From: Sphingomonadales bacterium
Lineage (GTDB): Bacteria; Pseudomonadota; Alphaproteobacteria; Sphingomonadales; Sphingomonadaceae
Reading direction: 5' to 3'
DNA: 63,290 nucleotides
Assembly (NCBI GenBank): GCA_025351405.1
Contig: JANXVZ010000046.1
Coordinates: 1 to 63,290 of the forward strand
The translations under genes and the position numbers were made by a program. The notes beneath the pieces are model-generated. The model did no database searches. It was not told the DNA's origin and saw only the letters and a program-made list of their open reading frames with translations. This document shows, in pieces, positions 54,770 through 63,290 of this stretch. Position 1 is the first letter of the stretch. Every line of letters starts with the position of its first letter.

Positions 54770-55459
54770 TTATCGTGCCCCGAACAGCGCGCTGCCCACC
54801 CGCACGCACGTCGCCCCCAGCATCACTGCTGTTTCGAAATCGGCGGACATTCCCATGCTGAGTTTGGCAAGGCCATTGTCGCGCGCCAACTTGGCCAGCA
54901 TGGCGAAAAACGGCGCAGCCTCGGTATTGGCGGGCGGCACGCACATCAGGCCGACAATCGGCAGCATGGCGGCAGCACCTAGCAGGGCGGGCAATTCGGC
55001 TATCGCACAGCCACCCTTCTGGTCCTCGGCACCGATGTTGACCTGGATATAGCAAGCCGGGCGCTTGCCACTGGTATCCATGGCACGGGCGAGGGCCGTG
55101 ACCAGCGATGGCCGGTCGACCGAGTGGATGACATCGAACAGGGCCACGGCGTCGGCAGCCTTGTTCGATTGCAACTGCCCGACAAGGTGCAGGCGAATGC
55201 CCGGCGTCGCGGCTTGCAGTGCCGGCCATTTGGCGGCAGCCTCGGCCACGCGGTTTTCACCAAAGCTGCGCTGGCCGGCGGCGATCAGCGGCGCAATGGC
55301 TTCGGCGTCCCAGGTCTTGCTGACCGCGATCAATTCGATATCGGCGGCGTCACGACCGGCAAGGCGGGCGGCAGCCGCGACGGCAGCGTTCACGGCGGCG
55401 AGTCGCCCCGCGGCTGCGTGTCGTTCGGCCGCAAATGGTTCGGCGTCCATATCAGGCAT
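54770..55459 (-). CDS. PLP homeostasis protein, YggS family
   Basis: A 229-residue fold-type III PLP-binding protein. The PLP lysine lies in ELIAVSKTWD, GENRV, HLVGQLQSNK and LSMGMSADFETAVMLGATCVRVGSALFG follow. It controls free pyridoxal phosphate and amino-acid balance; no catalysis is established. It is followed by 17 bases and the end of the minus-strand OMP-like gene. Confidence 0.93.
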   Translation of the reverse strand: MPDMDAEPFAAERHAAAGRLAAVNAAVAAAARLAGRDAADIELIAVSKTWDAEAIAPLIAAGQRSFGENRVAEAAAKWPALQAATPGIRLHLVGQLQSNKAADAVALFDVIHSVDRPSLVTALARAMDTSGKRPACYIQVNIGAEDQKGGCAIAELPALLGAAAMLPIVGLMCVPPANTEAAPFFAMLAKLARDNGLAKLSMGMSADFETAVMLGATCVRVGSALFGAR

Positions 55460-55476
55460 CCGAAGCCGCTGATCGA

Positions 55477-56304
55477 TCAGAAGGCGAAGTTGGTGCCGAG
55501 ATAGACTGTCTGGTCTGGACGGTTCGGATCCATGATCGACGGAGCATCGGGCGCCAGCTTGTAGCGCAGACCACCCGAAACCGAGAGCCGCGGCGACACC
55601 AGGTACGCCCCGCCCAGTTCAACCGAATAGCGCCGCTCCAAGGGGGAGAACAACAGTTCGGAGCTTTGTTCGGCCGTGGCCTGCAGGTTGGTCTTCCAGC
55701 TTGGCCCGCGATAGCTCAATCCGACATCGATCGCCTCGCGGCGACCGCCCGGCAGCAGCGCCAACGGGCCCGGATCGACGCGGCTGAAGCCGGTGTTGAC
55801 CGCAAAGCCCTTCCAGCCAACCGAAAGGTCGACGTTATAGCTGGTCGGCAACTGGGCCAGTTGCTCCTGCGGCGCGGCAGCACGCGAGCGATCGGGTGCA
55901 GGTGCCGTAATCCGCGAGGTGACGCCGAGCGCCAGCGCCTTGCGGTTGTCGCCCTGCCCGGAGGGCGTGAAGCGGAAAGCGCGTTCCACCGTCTGCAAAC
56001 GCGCGGCTGCGGCGTTGCCGGAGGCCGTGAAGCTGAACTTGGCAGGGTCGGTCAGCGTCGGCTGGAATGGCGTCAGCGCGGTATCGAAGCTGAAACGCTG
56101 CTTGGCGGGCCTTGCCGGCGCAACCGTCGACTTGCTGGCGGCGAGCACCGGGGCGGCAACAATGCCGGCCAGCGGCAGGAACGACACCAGCGCCAACCGC
56201 AGCGCTGCCATGCCCAATGGGACGCGCGCAGCAGCGACCGATACGCTGCGCAGCGTTCCCGTTTCAGCGGGAGCCCCCCCGCGCGAATCGTTCGACATAG
56301 TCAT
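55477..56304 (-). CDS. outer-membrane beta-barrel-like protein of unknown function
   Basis: A 275-residue exported protein: a hydrophobic export segment (ALRLALVSFLPLAGIVAAP) behind a polar N-terminus, then a C-terminal half with alternating strands (YNVDLSVGWKGFAVNTGFS, EAIDVGLSYRGPSWKTNLQATA, RYSVELGGAYLVSPRLSVSG) ending in VYLGTNFAF, a terminal aromatic typical of OMPs. The N-terminal third (ARPAKQRFSFDTALTP) may be periplasmic. No named family. Starts at ATG 56304 or 56298; divergent from DUF3576. Confidence 0.7.
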   Translation of the reverse strand: MTMSNDSRGGAPAETGTLRSVSVAAARVPLGMAALRLALVSFLPLAGIVAAPVLAASKSTVAPARPAKQRFSFDTALTPFQPTLTDPAKFSFTASGNAAAARLQTVERAFRFTPSGQGDNRKALALGVTSRITAPAPDRSRAAAPQEQLAQLPTSYNVDLSVGWKGFAVNTGFSRVDPGPLALLPGGRREAIDVGLSYRGPSWKTNLQATAEQSSELLFSPLERRYSVELGGAYLVSPRLSVSGGLRYKLAPDAPSIMDPNRPDQTVYLGTNFAF

Positions 56305-56431
56305 CGGGAAATGGTTATCAGCCTCGTTCGTGCCCGCACAGTCCATAACGTCCATAGCGGGCCCAAGCTGCGGATTTATTTCAGCCGACTGTTGTTTCCG
56401 GCCCACAGTTCACGCCATCGGCGGCGAAGGC

Positions 56432-56461
56432 TTGGCGCATGCGTCGCGCTCAGCCTATAAG
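56432..56461 (+). promoter_or_regulatory. sigma-70 promoter of the DUF3576-leuS-lptE-holA operon
   Basis: TTGGCG (56432-56437) and TATAAG (56456-56461) are 18 bases apart, a good match. It would start transcription about 24 bases before the DUF3576 ATG. Confidence 0.55.
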
Positions 56462-56491
56462 CGCCGCACTATTTGCTTGGAAGGGTTATCG

Positions 56492-56929
56492 ATGCGTCGC
56501 GTCAGTGTCTTGATGGTCAGTGTGGCGCTCGTCGCGTCGCTCGGCGCGTGCGGCAAGAAGGAGAAGCCGCGCTCGGCTTCGGCAGTGGCACCGGCCCGCC
56601 TGACCACAATCGGCGTCAACGCCTATCTATGGCGCGCCACGCTCGACATCCTGGGGTTCATGCCGATGGCGCAGGTCGATTCCAATGGCGGTGTCATCAT
56701 CACCGATTGGTACGCCGCGCCGCAAAACCCGAATGAACGCATGAAGGTAACCGTCACTATCCTCGATACCGAACTGCGCGCCGACGCCATCAAGATCAGC
56801 GCCATTCGCCAAACGCTCGCCGGCAGCGGCTGGATCGACGCGCCGGTGCGCGCCGGCACCGTGCAAAAGCTGGAGGAGACCATCCTCAGCCGTGCGCGTG
56901 ACCTGCGCCGCGCCCAGTACGCCGGCTGA
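56492..56929 (+). CDS. DUF3576 domain lipoprotein
   Basis: A 145-residue lipoprotein with signal peptide and lipobox SLGAC (Cys20), then the DUF3576 domain ([58 protein letters not shown]). Always found beside leuS in alphaproteobacteria; function unknown. AAGG before the ATG. It leads leuS by 11 bases. Confidence 0.93.
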   Translation: MRRVSVLMVSVALVASLGACGKKEKPRSASAVAPARLTTIGVNAYLWRATLDILGFMPMAQVDSNGGVIITDWYAAPQNPNERMKVTVTILDTELRADAIKISAIRQTLAGSGWIDAPVRAGTVQKLEETILSRARDLRRAQYAG

Positions 56930-56940
56930 CACCGCGGCAC

Positions 56941-59469
56941 ATGGCGGCAAAATTCGACCACAAGGGCGCTGAAACGCGCTGGCAGGCTGCATGGACGGCG
57001 GCAAGCAGCTTTGCCGCCGATGATGCTTCGCCAAAGCCCAAGACCTATGTGCTGGAGATGTTTCCCTACCCGTCGGGGCGCATCCATATCGGCCATGTCC
57101 GCAACTACACGATGGGCGACGTCATCGCGCGCGCCCGCCGGGCCCAGGGCTTCGAAGTGCTGCATCCGATGGGCTGGGATGCCTTTGGAATGCCGGCCGA
57201 GAACGCCGCCATGGAGCGCGGCGTCCACCCCGGCGCCTGGACCCGCGCCAACATCGCTGCGATGCGGGCGCAATTGCAACGCCTGGGCTTTGCCCTCGAT
57301 TGGGACCGCGAACTGGCAACGTGCGAGCCGGAATATTACGGGCATGAACAGGCGCTGTTCCTCGATCTGCTGGCACACGGGCTGGTTTATCGCAAGGAAT
57401 CGGCGGTCAACTGGGATCCGGTCGACCATACCGTTCTCGCCAACGAGCAGGTCATCGATGGCCGCGGCTGGCGATCCGGCGCCGTCGTCGAACGCCGTCG
57501 GTTGAGCCAGTGGTTCCTCAAGATCACCGATTTCGCCGAGGAATTGCTCGATGGCCTGGGCACCCTCGACGATTGGCCCGAAAAAGTCCGGCTGATGCAG
57601 GAAAACTGGATCGGCAAGTCGCAGGGTTTGCGCTTTACCTTCGAGGTCGCGGACAGCGACAGGCGTTTCGACGTCTTCACCACCCGGCCGGACACACTCT
57701 TCGGTGCCTCGTTCGCCGCACTGGCACCCGATCACCCGATCAGCCTCGAACTGGCGGAATCCAACCCGCAACTTGCTGCGTTCATTGTTGAATGTCGGTC
57801 CGGCGGCACCTCGACTGCCGACATCGAGGGGCAGGAAAAGAAGGGGTATGACACCGGCCTCAGCGTCATCCACCCTCTTGATGCCAAAATCCGCCTGCCG
57901 GTCTTCGTCGCCAATTTTGTCCTCATGGACTATGGCACCGGCGCCATCTTCGGCTGTCCGGCGCACGACCAGCGCGACCTCGATTTTGCCCGCAAATACC
58001 AGTTGCCGGTGCCGCGCGTCGTCGCTCCCGAAGACCAGGCGGAAACCCCCATCCATGACGAGGCCTATACCGGGCCGGGCAAGCTGATCAATTCGCGCTT
58101 TCTGGATGGGATGGATATCGAGACGGGCAAGAAGGCCGTCATCGCCCGGGCCGAGACCGAAGGTTGGGGTACGGGCACCACGGTCTGGCGCCTGCGCGAC
58201 TGGGGCGTATCGCGCCAGCGCTACTGGGGCACGCCGATCCCGATCATCCATTGCGACGATTGCGGCCCGGTGCCGGTTCCGCGCGACCAGCTGCCGGTGG
58301 TACTGCCCGAGAATGTGACCTTCGATGCACCGGGCAATCCGCTCGATCGCCACCCGACGTGGAAGCATGTCGCCTGTCCCAACTGCAATACCCCGGCGCG
58401 GCGCGAGACCGATACACTCGACACCTTTGTCAATTCGTCCTGGTATTTCATACGCTTCGCCAGTGCACCGGTGGACAGGCCGTTCGATCGCGCGGTTGCG
58501 GAACAATGGCTGCCGGTCGGGCAGTATATCGGCGGCGTCGAACACGCCATTCTCCACCTGCTTTATGCGCGTTTCTGGACGCGGGCGCTCAACCGCATCG
58601 GGCAACTGGGGGTCACCGAGCCGTTTGCGGGGCTGTTCACCCAGGGCATGGTCACCCATGAAACCTATTCGCGCGAGCAGGGTGAAGGCATCGCGCCGCT
58701 CTACTACAGCCCCGAAGAGGTCGAACGCGGCGGCAAGGGCGCCTTGCTGGTCGCCGATGGCGCGCCTGTCGAAGTCGGCCGGGTCATCAAGATGTCGAAG
58801 TCGAAGAAGAACGTCATCGACCCCGACACCATCATCGAGACCTATGGGGCCGACGCCGTGCGCTGGTTCATGTTGTCCGATTCGCCGCCCGAGCGCGACC
58901 TTGCCTGGTCCGAATCGGGGATCGACGGCGCCTGGCGCTTCGTCCAGCGCGTCTGGAGGCTGGCATTCGAACATGCCGGCGATGGCGTTGCGGACGCCGA
59001 TATCAAGCTCGCCCGCATCGTCCACCGCACCATCGCCGCGGTTACCGCCGACATCCATCGCCTGCAGTTCAACAAGGCCGTCGCGCGCCTATACGAACTG
59101 GTCAGCGCCATCGAACGCGCCCCCGCTTCCGCCACGCGCAGCGACGCGATCCTGACATTGCTGCGCCTCGCCGCACCCATGGTCCCGCACCTTGCCGAGG
59201 AAGCCTGGTCGCATCTCGGCCAGCACGGCATGATCGTCGATGCCGGTTGGCCGGTCGCCGACCCGGCGCTGCTGGAGGACGATACCGTCACCATCGCCAT
59301 CCAGGTCAACGGCAAGCTCAAGGACAGTTTCGAGGCCGCCAAGGGTGCCGACCGCGCCGCGATCGAAGCCGAAGTGCTGCTGCGCGACAAGGTGGTCCGT
59401 GCGCTCGAAGGCCGTGCGCCGAAAAAGGTGATCGTCGTCCCCGACCGGCTGGTCAACCTTGTCGCCTAG
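56941..59469 (+). CDS. leuS: leucyl-tRNA synthetase
   Basis: An 842-residue class I synthetase with editing domain. The HIGH motif is [15 protein letters not shown] and the KMSKS loop [15 protein letters not shown]; the editing site is in [11 protein letters not shown] and the tRNA-binding C-domain ends [14 protein letters not shown]. Its last 11 bases overlap lptE. Confidence 0.97.
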   Translation: MAAKFDHKGAETRWQAAWTAASSFAADDASPKPKTYVLEMFPYPSGRIHIGHVRNYTMGDVIARARRAQGFEVLHPMGWDAFGMPAENAAMERGVHPGAWTRANIAAMRAQLQRLGFALDWDRELATCEPEYYGHEQALFLDLLAHGLVYRKESAVNWDPVDHTVLANEQVIDGRGWRSGAVVERRRLSQWFLKITDFAEELLDGLGTLDDWPEKVRLMQENWIGKSQGLRFTFEVADSDRRFDVFTTRPDTLFGASFAALAPDHPISLELAESNPQLAAFIVECRSGGTSTADIEGQEKKGYDTGLSVIHPLDAKIRLPVFVANFVLMDYGTGAIFGCPAHDQRDLDFARKYQLPVPRVVAPEDQAETPIHDEAYTGPGKLINSRFLDGMDIETGKKAVIARAETEGWGTGTTVWRLRDWGVSRQRYWGTPIPIIHCDDCGPVPVPRDQLPVVLPENVTFDAPGNPLDRHPTWKHVACPNCNTPARRETDTLDTFVNSSWYFIRFASAPVDRPFDRAVAEQWLPVGQYIGGVEHAILHLLYARFWTRALNRIGQLGVTEPFAGLFTQGMVTHETYSREQGEGIAPLYYSPEEVERGGKGALLVADGAPVEVGRVIKMSKSKKNVIDPDTIIETYGADAVRWFMLSDSPPERDLAWSESGIDGAWRFVQRVWRLAFEHAGDGVADADIKLARIVHRTIAAVTADIHRLQFNKAVARLYELVSAIERAPASATRSDAILTLLRLAAPMVPHLAEEAWSHLGQHGMIVDAGWPVADPALLEDDTVTIAIQVNGKLKDSFEAAKGADRAAIEAEVLLRDKVVRALEGRAPKKVIVVPDRLVNLVA

Positions 59470-59947
59470 GCTCGCCCTGGTCGCGCTGCTGCTGGTATCC
59501 GGCTGCGGGCTGTCGCCGGTTTATTCCGGCGGTGGGCACAGCCCGGCAGCGCAATTGCTGACCGCCGTCAGCATTGCCCCCATTCCCGATCGAGCCGGCT
59601 TCCTCGTCCGCCAGGCGCTGCTCGATCGCATGGGCCCGCCTTCCACCGCCCAGCGCTACCGCCTCGAAGTCGAGCTTGACGACCAGATCGTCGGTTTCGG
59701 TGTCCGCGGCGATAATTCCGTGGCGCGGGAACGCCGCACATTGCGGGCACGCTATCGGCTCGTCGATATCGCCAGCAACGCCGTGCTGCTGGACGCGACC
59801 GCCGGCTCCGATGCCGGGGTCGACCGGGTCAGTTCGGACTATGCCGTCGTTGCCGCCGAAACCACCGCGCTCGAACGGTTGGCGACCGACGTCGCATCGC
59901 AGATCACCGCGCGGTTGGCCCTGTATGCGCGAACGCCGGCCTTGTAG
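59459..59947 (+). CDS. lptE: LPS assembly lipoprotein LptE
   Basis: A 162-residue lipoprotein: signal and lipobox [12 protein letters not shown], then the LptE-type domain ([50 protein letters not shown]). It plugs LptD in the outer membrane. TTG start at 59459 overlapping leuS, a gene order shared by alphaproteobacteria. Confidence 0.92.
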   Translation: MSPRLALVALLLVSGCGLSPVYSGGGHSPAAQLLTAVSIAPIPDRAGFLVRQALLDRMGPPSTAQRYRLEVELDDQIVGFGVRGDNSVARERRTLRARYRLVDIASNAVLLDATAGSDAGVDRVSSDYAVVAAETTALERLATDVASQITARLALYARTPAL

Positions 59948-59967
59948 GGCGCGGCGTTGACGATCCC

Positions 59968-60996
59968 ATGAAAGCTGACGCCGGGCGCATTACTGCAATC
60001 GCCAGGGCCTGGCCCGCAGACCTGCGGCTGGTCCTGCTGCATGGGGCCGACGCTTCGGCATCGAATGACTATGCCGAGCAGATTGCCAGGCCTTTTGCGG
60101 ATCCGTCCAACCCGATGGCAATCGAGTTTCTCACCGGCGCGGCCGTCGCAGCCGATCCGCAGGCGCTGGTCGCGGCGGCGGGGGCCATGTCGATGTTCGG
60201 CGATCGCACGCTCGTGCGGGTCGACGGGCTGGACGACAATGGCGTCGCGGCCATCGAGGCACTGCTCGCCAGCCCGGCGGGCAACCCCGTCGTCGCCGTT
60301 GCCGGAACCCTCAAAAAGGGCTCCAAGCTGTTGGCACTGGCTGATAACGCACCAGCGATCGCTGCATTGATCAGCTACGAACCCGGGCTACGCGACGCCG
60401 TGCGGCTCGTTGGCGAACTTGCCGGCGGTTATGGCCTGCGCCCGAGCCGCGACGCCGCCACCGCCTTGTTCGAAGCGAGCGCCGGAGATCGCAGCCTGAT
60501 CCGCCGCGAGCTCGAAAAACTCAGCCTTTATCTCGACAGCAGCATCGAAGCGCCCCGGCCGCTCGAAATCACCGATGTCGCCGCGATCGGGGTCGGAGCG
60601 GGCGATTCGGATCAGTTCGCCCTCGTCGCTGCCATTTCCGGCGGCCGGACGGGAGAGGCCGTCGCGTTGCTGTCGCGGCTACCCGCCAATGTCCGCATCC
60701 CGGTGCTGCGCGCCGTTGCCCGCCGCTTCAACCTGCTTCTCGGCCTGCGCACCGCAGTGGACAATGGCACGCCGGCCAAAAGCGCCGTCGACGCCGCCCG
60801 GCCGCCGATTTTCTGGAAAGAAAAGGACGCTGTCGCCGCCGAAGTATCGCGCTGGACCAGTGCCGCGCTGGCACGCGGGCTGTCGGACCTGCTCGCCGCC
60901 GAACGCGCCATCAAGTCCAGCGGAAGCCTCGGCGATACCATGGCAGACGCGGCGATGCTGACATTGGCACGGCGCGCGGCGGCGGCACGGCGATAA
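59968..60996 (+). CDS. holA: DNA polymerase III subunit delta
   Basis: A 342-residue clamp-loader subunit that opens the beta clamp. The N-terminal LVLLHGADASASNDYAEQI with degenerate nucleotide fold, the VVAVAGTLKKGSKLLALA region and a helical C-terminal collar domain (LALVAAISGGRTGEAVALL) are typical. Last gene of the leuS run and convergent with parB. Confidence 0.93.
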   Translation: MKADAGRITAIARAWPADLRLVLLHGADASASNDYAEQIARPFADPSNPMAIEFLTGAAVAADPQALVAAAGAMSMFGDRTLVRVDGLDDNGVAAIEALLASPAGNPVVAVAGTLKKGSKLLALADNAPAIAALISYEPGLRDAVRLVGELAGGYGLRPSRDAATALFEASAGDRSLIRRELEKLSLYLDSSIEAPRPLEITDVAAIGVGAGDSDQFALVAAISGGRTGEAVALLSRLPANVRIPVLRAVARRFNLLLGLRTAVDNGTPAKSAVDAARPPIFWKEKDAVAAEVSRWTSAALARGLSDLLAAERAIKSSGSLGDTMADAAMLTLARRAAAARR

Positions 60997-61044
60997 CGCT
61001 TGCCCAAGCGCGGACGGAGGCAACCTCTGGTGCGGGCCCGAACG

Positions 61045-61926
61045 CTAGCGCGCCTGTCCCAATCGGGCGCACAGCCAATCGAGCTGGTCGAGGCTGGCAA
61101 AGCGGATTGTCAGGCTGCCGCTGGCGCCGCTGTCGGCCACGGCGAGCGCAACCGGCATGCCAAGACTTTCGGCAAGCTGGACTTCGAGCGCGTCTATATT
61201 GGGATCGGAAGCGCCGGAACGGGGTTGCTCCAGACCATGGCGGGGGCGCGGGGCGGCCGTGCGGCCGGCCACCAGGGCCTCGGTCTCCCGGACAGATAGT
61301 CCCTTTGTTACAATGTGTTGTGCGAGCGTGGCCGGATCCGCGGCGGTCGCCAGCGCACGGGCGTGCCCCATGCTCAAGCGACCATCCTCGATCATCGCTT
61401 GCACCGGCTCGGGCAGCTCGAGCAGTCGTAGCAGGTTCGCGACATGGCTGCGCGATTTGCCGACAATGCCGGCAAGTACCATCTGGGTGTGCCGAAACTC
61501 CACGATCAGCCGCTTGTAACCGCGGGCTTCCTCGAGGGCATTGAGGTCGCTGCGCTGGATATTTTCAATCAAGGCAATCTCGAAACCGGTCCGGTCGTCG
61601 AGCTCGCGCACTACGGCGGGCATTTCGTGCAGGCCGGCCGCTTGTGCCGCCCGCCAGCGACGCTCACCGGCGACAATCTCGTAACGGCCGCCGGCAATGG
61701 GTCGCACCAGAATGGGCTGCAAGACCCCGTGTGCGCGCACCGATGCGATCAGCTCATCCATTGCTTCAGGCGCAAAGTGGCGACGCGGCTGGGAGGCATT
61801 GGCTCCGATATCGGCGACAGCGAGACGGGCCACCCCTGGGCCATTGGCGTCGCGCGGGGTCGCTGCTTCTTCAAGCAGCGCCGACAGCCCCCGCCCCAAG
61901 CCGGAAACACGCTTCTTTTCGGCCAT
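61045..61926 (-). CDS. parB: chromosome partition protein ParB
   Basis: A 293-residue CTP-dependent clamp that loads at parS. The N-terminal CTPase motifs are SQPRRHFAPEAMDELIASV and the GERRWRAAQAA box; the central helix-turn-helix is MVLAGIVGKSRSHVANLLRLLELPE, and the C-terminal dimer domain is short. It overlaps parA (TGATG). Confidence 0.96.
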   Translation of the reverse strand: MAEKKRVSGLGRGLSALLEEAATPRDANGPGVARLAVADIGANASQPRRHFAPEAMDELIASVRAHGVLQPILVRPIAGGRYEIVAGERRWRAAQAAGLHEMPAVVRELDDRTGFEIALIENIQRSDLNALEEARGYKRLIVEFRHTQMVLAGIVGKSRSHVANLLRLLELPEPVQAMIEDGRLSMGHARALATAADPATLAQHIVTKGLSVRETEALVAGRTAAPRPRHGLEQPRSGASDPNIDALEVQLAESLGMPVALAVADSGASGSLTIRFASLDQLDWLCARLGQAR

Positions 61927-62705
61927 CAGGCGTCGACCTTCATCGGCTGTTTCCGGGTGCGCTGCAGAAGTTCGCGTGCCAATGCGACATAGGCTTCCGA
62001 CCCGGCGCAGCGACTGTCGTAAAGCAGCGCCGGCAGGCCATGGCTCGGAGCCTCCGAAAGACGTACGTTGCGCGGAATAACGGTGGTGAAGACCTTTTCA
62101 CCCATCACGGCGCGTACATCGTTGGCGACATGTTCGGTCAGCCGACTTCGGCGATCCACCATTGTCAAAACGATTCCAAGGAGTTGCAGCCTGGGATTGA
62201 GGTTGCCGCGAACCCGTTCGATGGTACCGAGCAGGTGGCTGAGTCCTTCCAGCGCGAAGAACTCGCACTGCATCGGCACAAGGACGGCATCTGCCGCAAC
62301 CAGCGCATTGAGGGTCAACAGCCCGAGCGACGGTGGGCAGTCGATGAGCACATGGTCGTAGCTGGGCAACGTCGAAAGTGCATCCTCGAGCCGGTGGCTG
62401 CGGCGATCGACGTCGATAAGCTCTATCTCTGCGCCGGACAGAGCAGGGGTCGACGCCATGACATCCAGCCCCGGGACAGGGGTGTGGCGCAGCGCCGCCT
62501 GGGCAACGATCTGACCCAGCAGCACCTCATAGATCGAGGCCTGACGTGAGCGGCGATCAAGCCCGAAACCCGTCGAGGCGTTGCCCTGGGGATCGGCATC
62601 GACGACCAGTACGCTGTTGCCGGCCGCCGCCAACGCCGTCGCCAGGTTGATCGTCGTCGTCGTCTTTCCGACGCCGCCTTTCTGGTTGGCGATGGCGATG
62701 ATCAT
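61926..62705 (-). CDS. parA: chromosome partition ATPase ParA
   Basis: A 259-residue deviant Walker ATPase. IAIANQKGGVGKTTTTIN contains the two lysines of Walker A, VVDADPQGNASTG follows, then DHVLIDCPPSLGLLTLNALVAAD. It forms ATP-bound DNA-associated gradients driven by ParB-parS. ATG at 62705 overlaps the rsmG stop. Confidence 0.96.
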   Translation of the reverse strand: MIIAIANQKGGVGKTTTTINLATALAAAGNSVLVVDADPQGNASTGFGLDRRSRQASIYEVLLGQIVAQAALRHTPVPGLDVMASTPALSGAEIELIDVDRRSHRLEDALSTLPSYDHVLIDCPPSLGLLTLNALVAADAVLVPMQCEFFALEGLSHLLGTIERVRGNLNPRLQLLGIVLTMVDRRSRLTEHVANDVRAVMGEKVFTTVIPRNVRLSEAPSHGLPALLYDSRCAGSEAYVALARELLQRTRKQPMKVDA

Positions 62706-63290
62706 CGACGCAATCTCCACACCACCTTTGAAGCAACGACAATCCGCGCCGCCGCGTCGGTGCAGCTCGGCACCAGTCGATGACGATAATCGAAGCTGCG
62801 ACCGGCGTTGGCAAGCTCTTCCGCGACCTTGGCGCCTTTTGGCAACAACCACCGTGTTTCCGCCCCGGCAAATCGCAAACCCCAGCGAAATAGCTGGTCG
62901 AGAGCGGCGAGAGCGCGGGCGGTGATGACGTCAAACACTTCGGCAGGCATATCTTCGATTCGGCGATTCGCGACGCGGACCCGGTCCTCAAGCTGCAAAG
63001 CCTCAACCACCGCTTCCAAAAACCGGCATTTCTTGGCGATGGATTCGACCATGGTCACGTGTGCGTCCGGATCGAGAAGCGCAATCACCAAGCCTGGAAA
63101 CCCCGCACCGGCACCGATGTCGAGCCATCGCTTGCCACTGCCGCCCAACGGCAGAAGCTGGGCTGAATCGGTAAAATGGCGACTCCAAAGCATCGGCAAT
63201 GTGCTGGGACCGACGAGGTTCATCCGCGTCTGCCAGTCCTCGAGCATCACCGCATAGAGATCGAATGCCGCCATTGTTTCACGTGGAACA
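62702..63290 (-). CDS. rsmG: 16S rRNA (guanine527-N7)-methyltransferase RsmG, 5' end outside the window
   Basis: The enzyme (GidB) methylates G527 of 16S rRNA. LDIGAGAGFPGLVIALL is the SAM loop and VESIAKKCRFLEAVVEALQL, ITARALAALDQLFRWG follow. The frame runs without a stop past the ATG at 63274 to the window edge and reads VPRETMAAFDLYAVMLEDWQ; V[SP]RET is the usual conserved block near the N-terminus of GidB, so the true start is outside. At least 195 residues are here. Operon rsmG-parA-parB. Confidence 0.94.
   Translation of the reverse strand, partial: VPRETMAAFDLYAVMLEDWQTRMNLVGPSTLPMLWSRHFTDSAQLLPLGGSGKRWLDIGAGAGFPGLVIALLDPDAHVTMVESIAKKCRFLEAVVEALQLEDRVRVANRRIEDMPAEVFDVITARALAALDQLFRWGLRFAGAETRWLLPKGAKVAEELANAGRSFDYRHRLVPSCTDAAARIVVASKVVWRLRR
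63275..63290. promoter_or_regulatory. parS: parS centromere site
   Basis: TGTTTCACGTGGAACA matches the near-universal parS consensus TGTTNCACGTGAAACA (one strand reads TGTTCCACGTGAAACA exactly). It lies at the window edge, 570 bp before parA's start, and codes for Val-Pro-Arg-Glu-Thr in rsmG. ParB should nucleate here. Confidence 0.9.

Noticed and set aside
56623-59058. An 811-codon minus-strand frame opposite leuS.
   Set aside because: leuS is unmistakable on the plus strand with HIGH and KMSKS motifs; the antisense frame has no family features.
60997-61010. A 5-bp hairpin between holA and parB as terminator.
   Set aside because: Too short and without a T-run to call.

Overview
The window is GC-rich chromosomal DNA from an alphaproteobacterium, most likely a sphingomonad. 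The evidence is a PEPxxWA-CTERM protein, a class I lysyl-tRNA synthetase, the order leuS-lptE-holA facing parB-parA-rsmG, and a mitofilin/Mic60-like gene directly behind hemC-hemD. Most of the window is tightly packed housekeeping genes, many joined by ATGA, GTGA or TGATG overlaps. No CRISPR array, rRNA gene or complete insertion sequence was seen.

Layout. 1-2533 is the end of an integrated element: a broken DUF2924 gene and a large serine recombinase, facing the 3' end of a tRNA-Arg(CCU) gene at 2534-2610. 2663-9136 holds small housekeeping genes (DUF1178, nitrilase-like, grxC, comF, two methyltransferases, pgeF, GNAT, lgt). 9222-11669 encodes two adjacent acyl-CoA dehydrogenases that look like subunits of a heteromer. 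11758-16320 is a minus-strand run alr-mlaE-mlaF-ECF sigma-anti-sigma with overlapping ends, followed by a secreted fasciclin protein that is probably the sigma factor's target. 16437-19221 carries a small secreted protein, prs, mutT and accA.

19328-30386 is the most unusual part. It encodes a metallopeptidase with HEXXH, then a 1358-residue membrane protein with about ten membrane segments, two large extracytoplasmic regions, a cytoplasmic stretch resembling a decayed P-loop NTPase and a winged-helix-like segment. Next come a 1253-residue protein joining a subtilisin-type serine peptidase to a second HEXXH metallopeptidase, and a ComEC-like metallo-beta-lactamase-fold protein. The last three genes are joined by TGATG overlaps. 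None of the three enzymes has a visible signal peptide, so a membrane receptor with cytoplasmic proteolytic effectors is a reasonable hypothesis; the cluster matches no system I can name.

30516-50922 returns to metabolism and envelope functions: a PmtA-like methyltransferase, GST, glycine-zipper lipoprotein, DUF885 peptidase, lysK, DinG-type helicase, SixA-type phosphatase, acyltransferase, purH, heparinase-like, rpe, a frameshifted PEP-CTERM gene behind a good sigma-54 promoter, rsmB, SDR, an SDHAF4-like protein, a Stealth-family protein and gpsA. 50919-54754 has tsaD divergent from hemC-hemD-mic60; hemD carries a polyglycine stretch encoded by a hexanucleotide repeat. 54770-60996 has yggS, an outer-membrane-like protein, and DUF3576-leuS-lptE-holA. 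61045-63290 is parB-parA-rsmG, ending in a 16-bp parS site that lies inside the rsmG reading frame.
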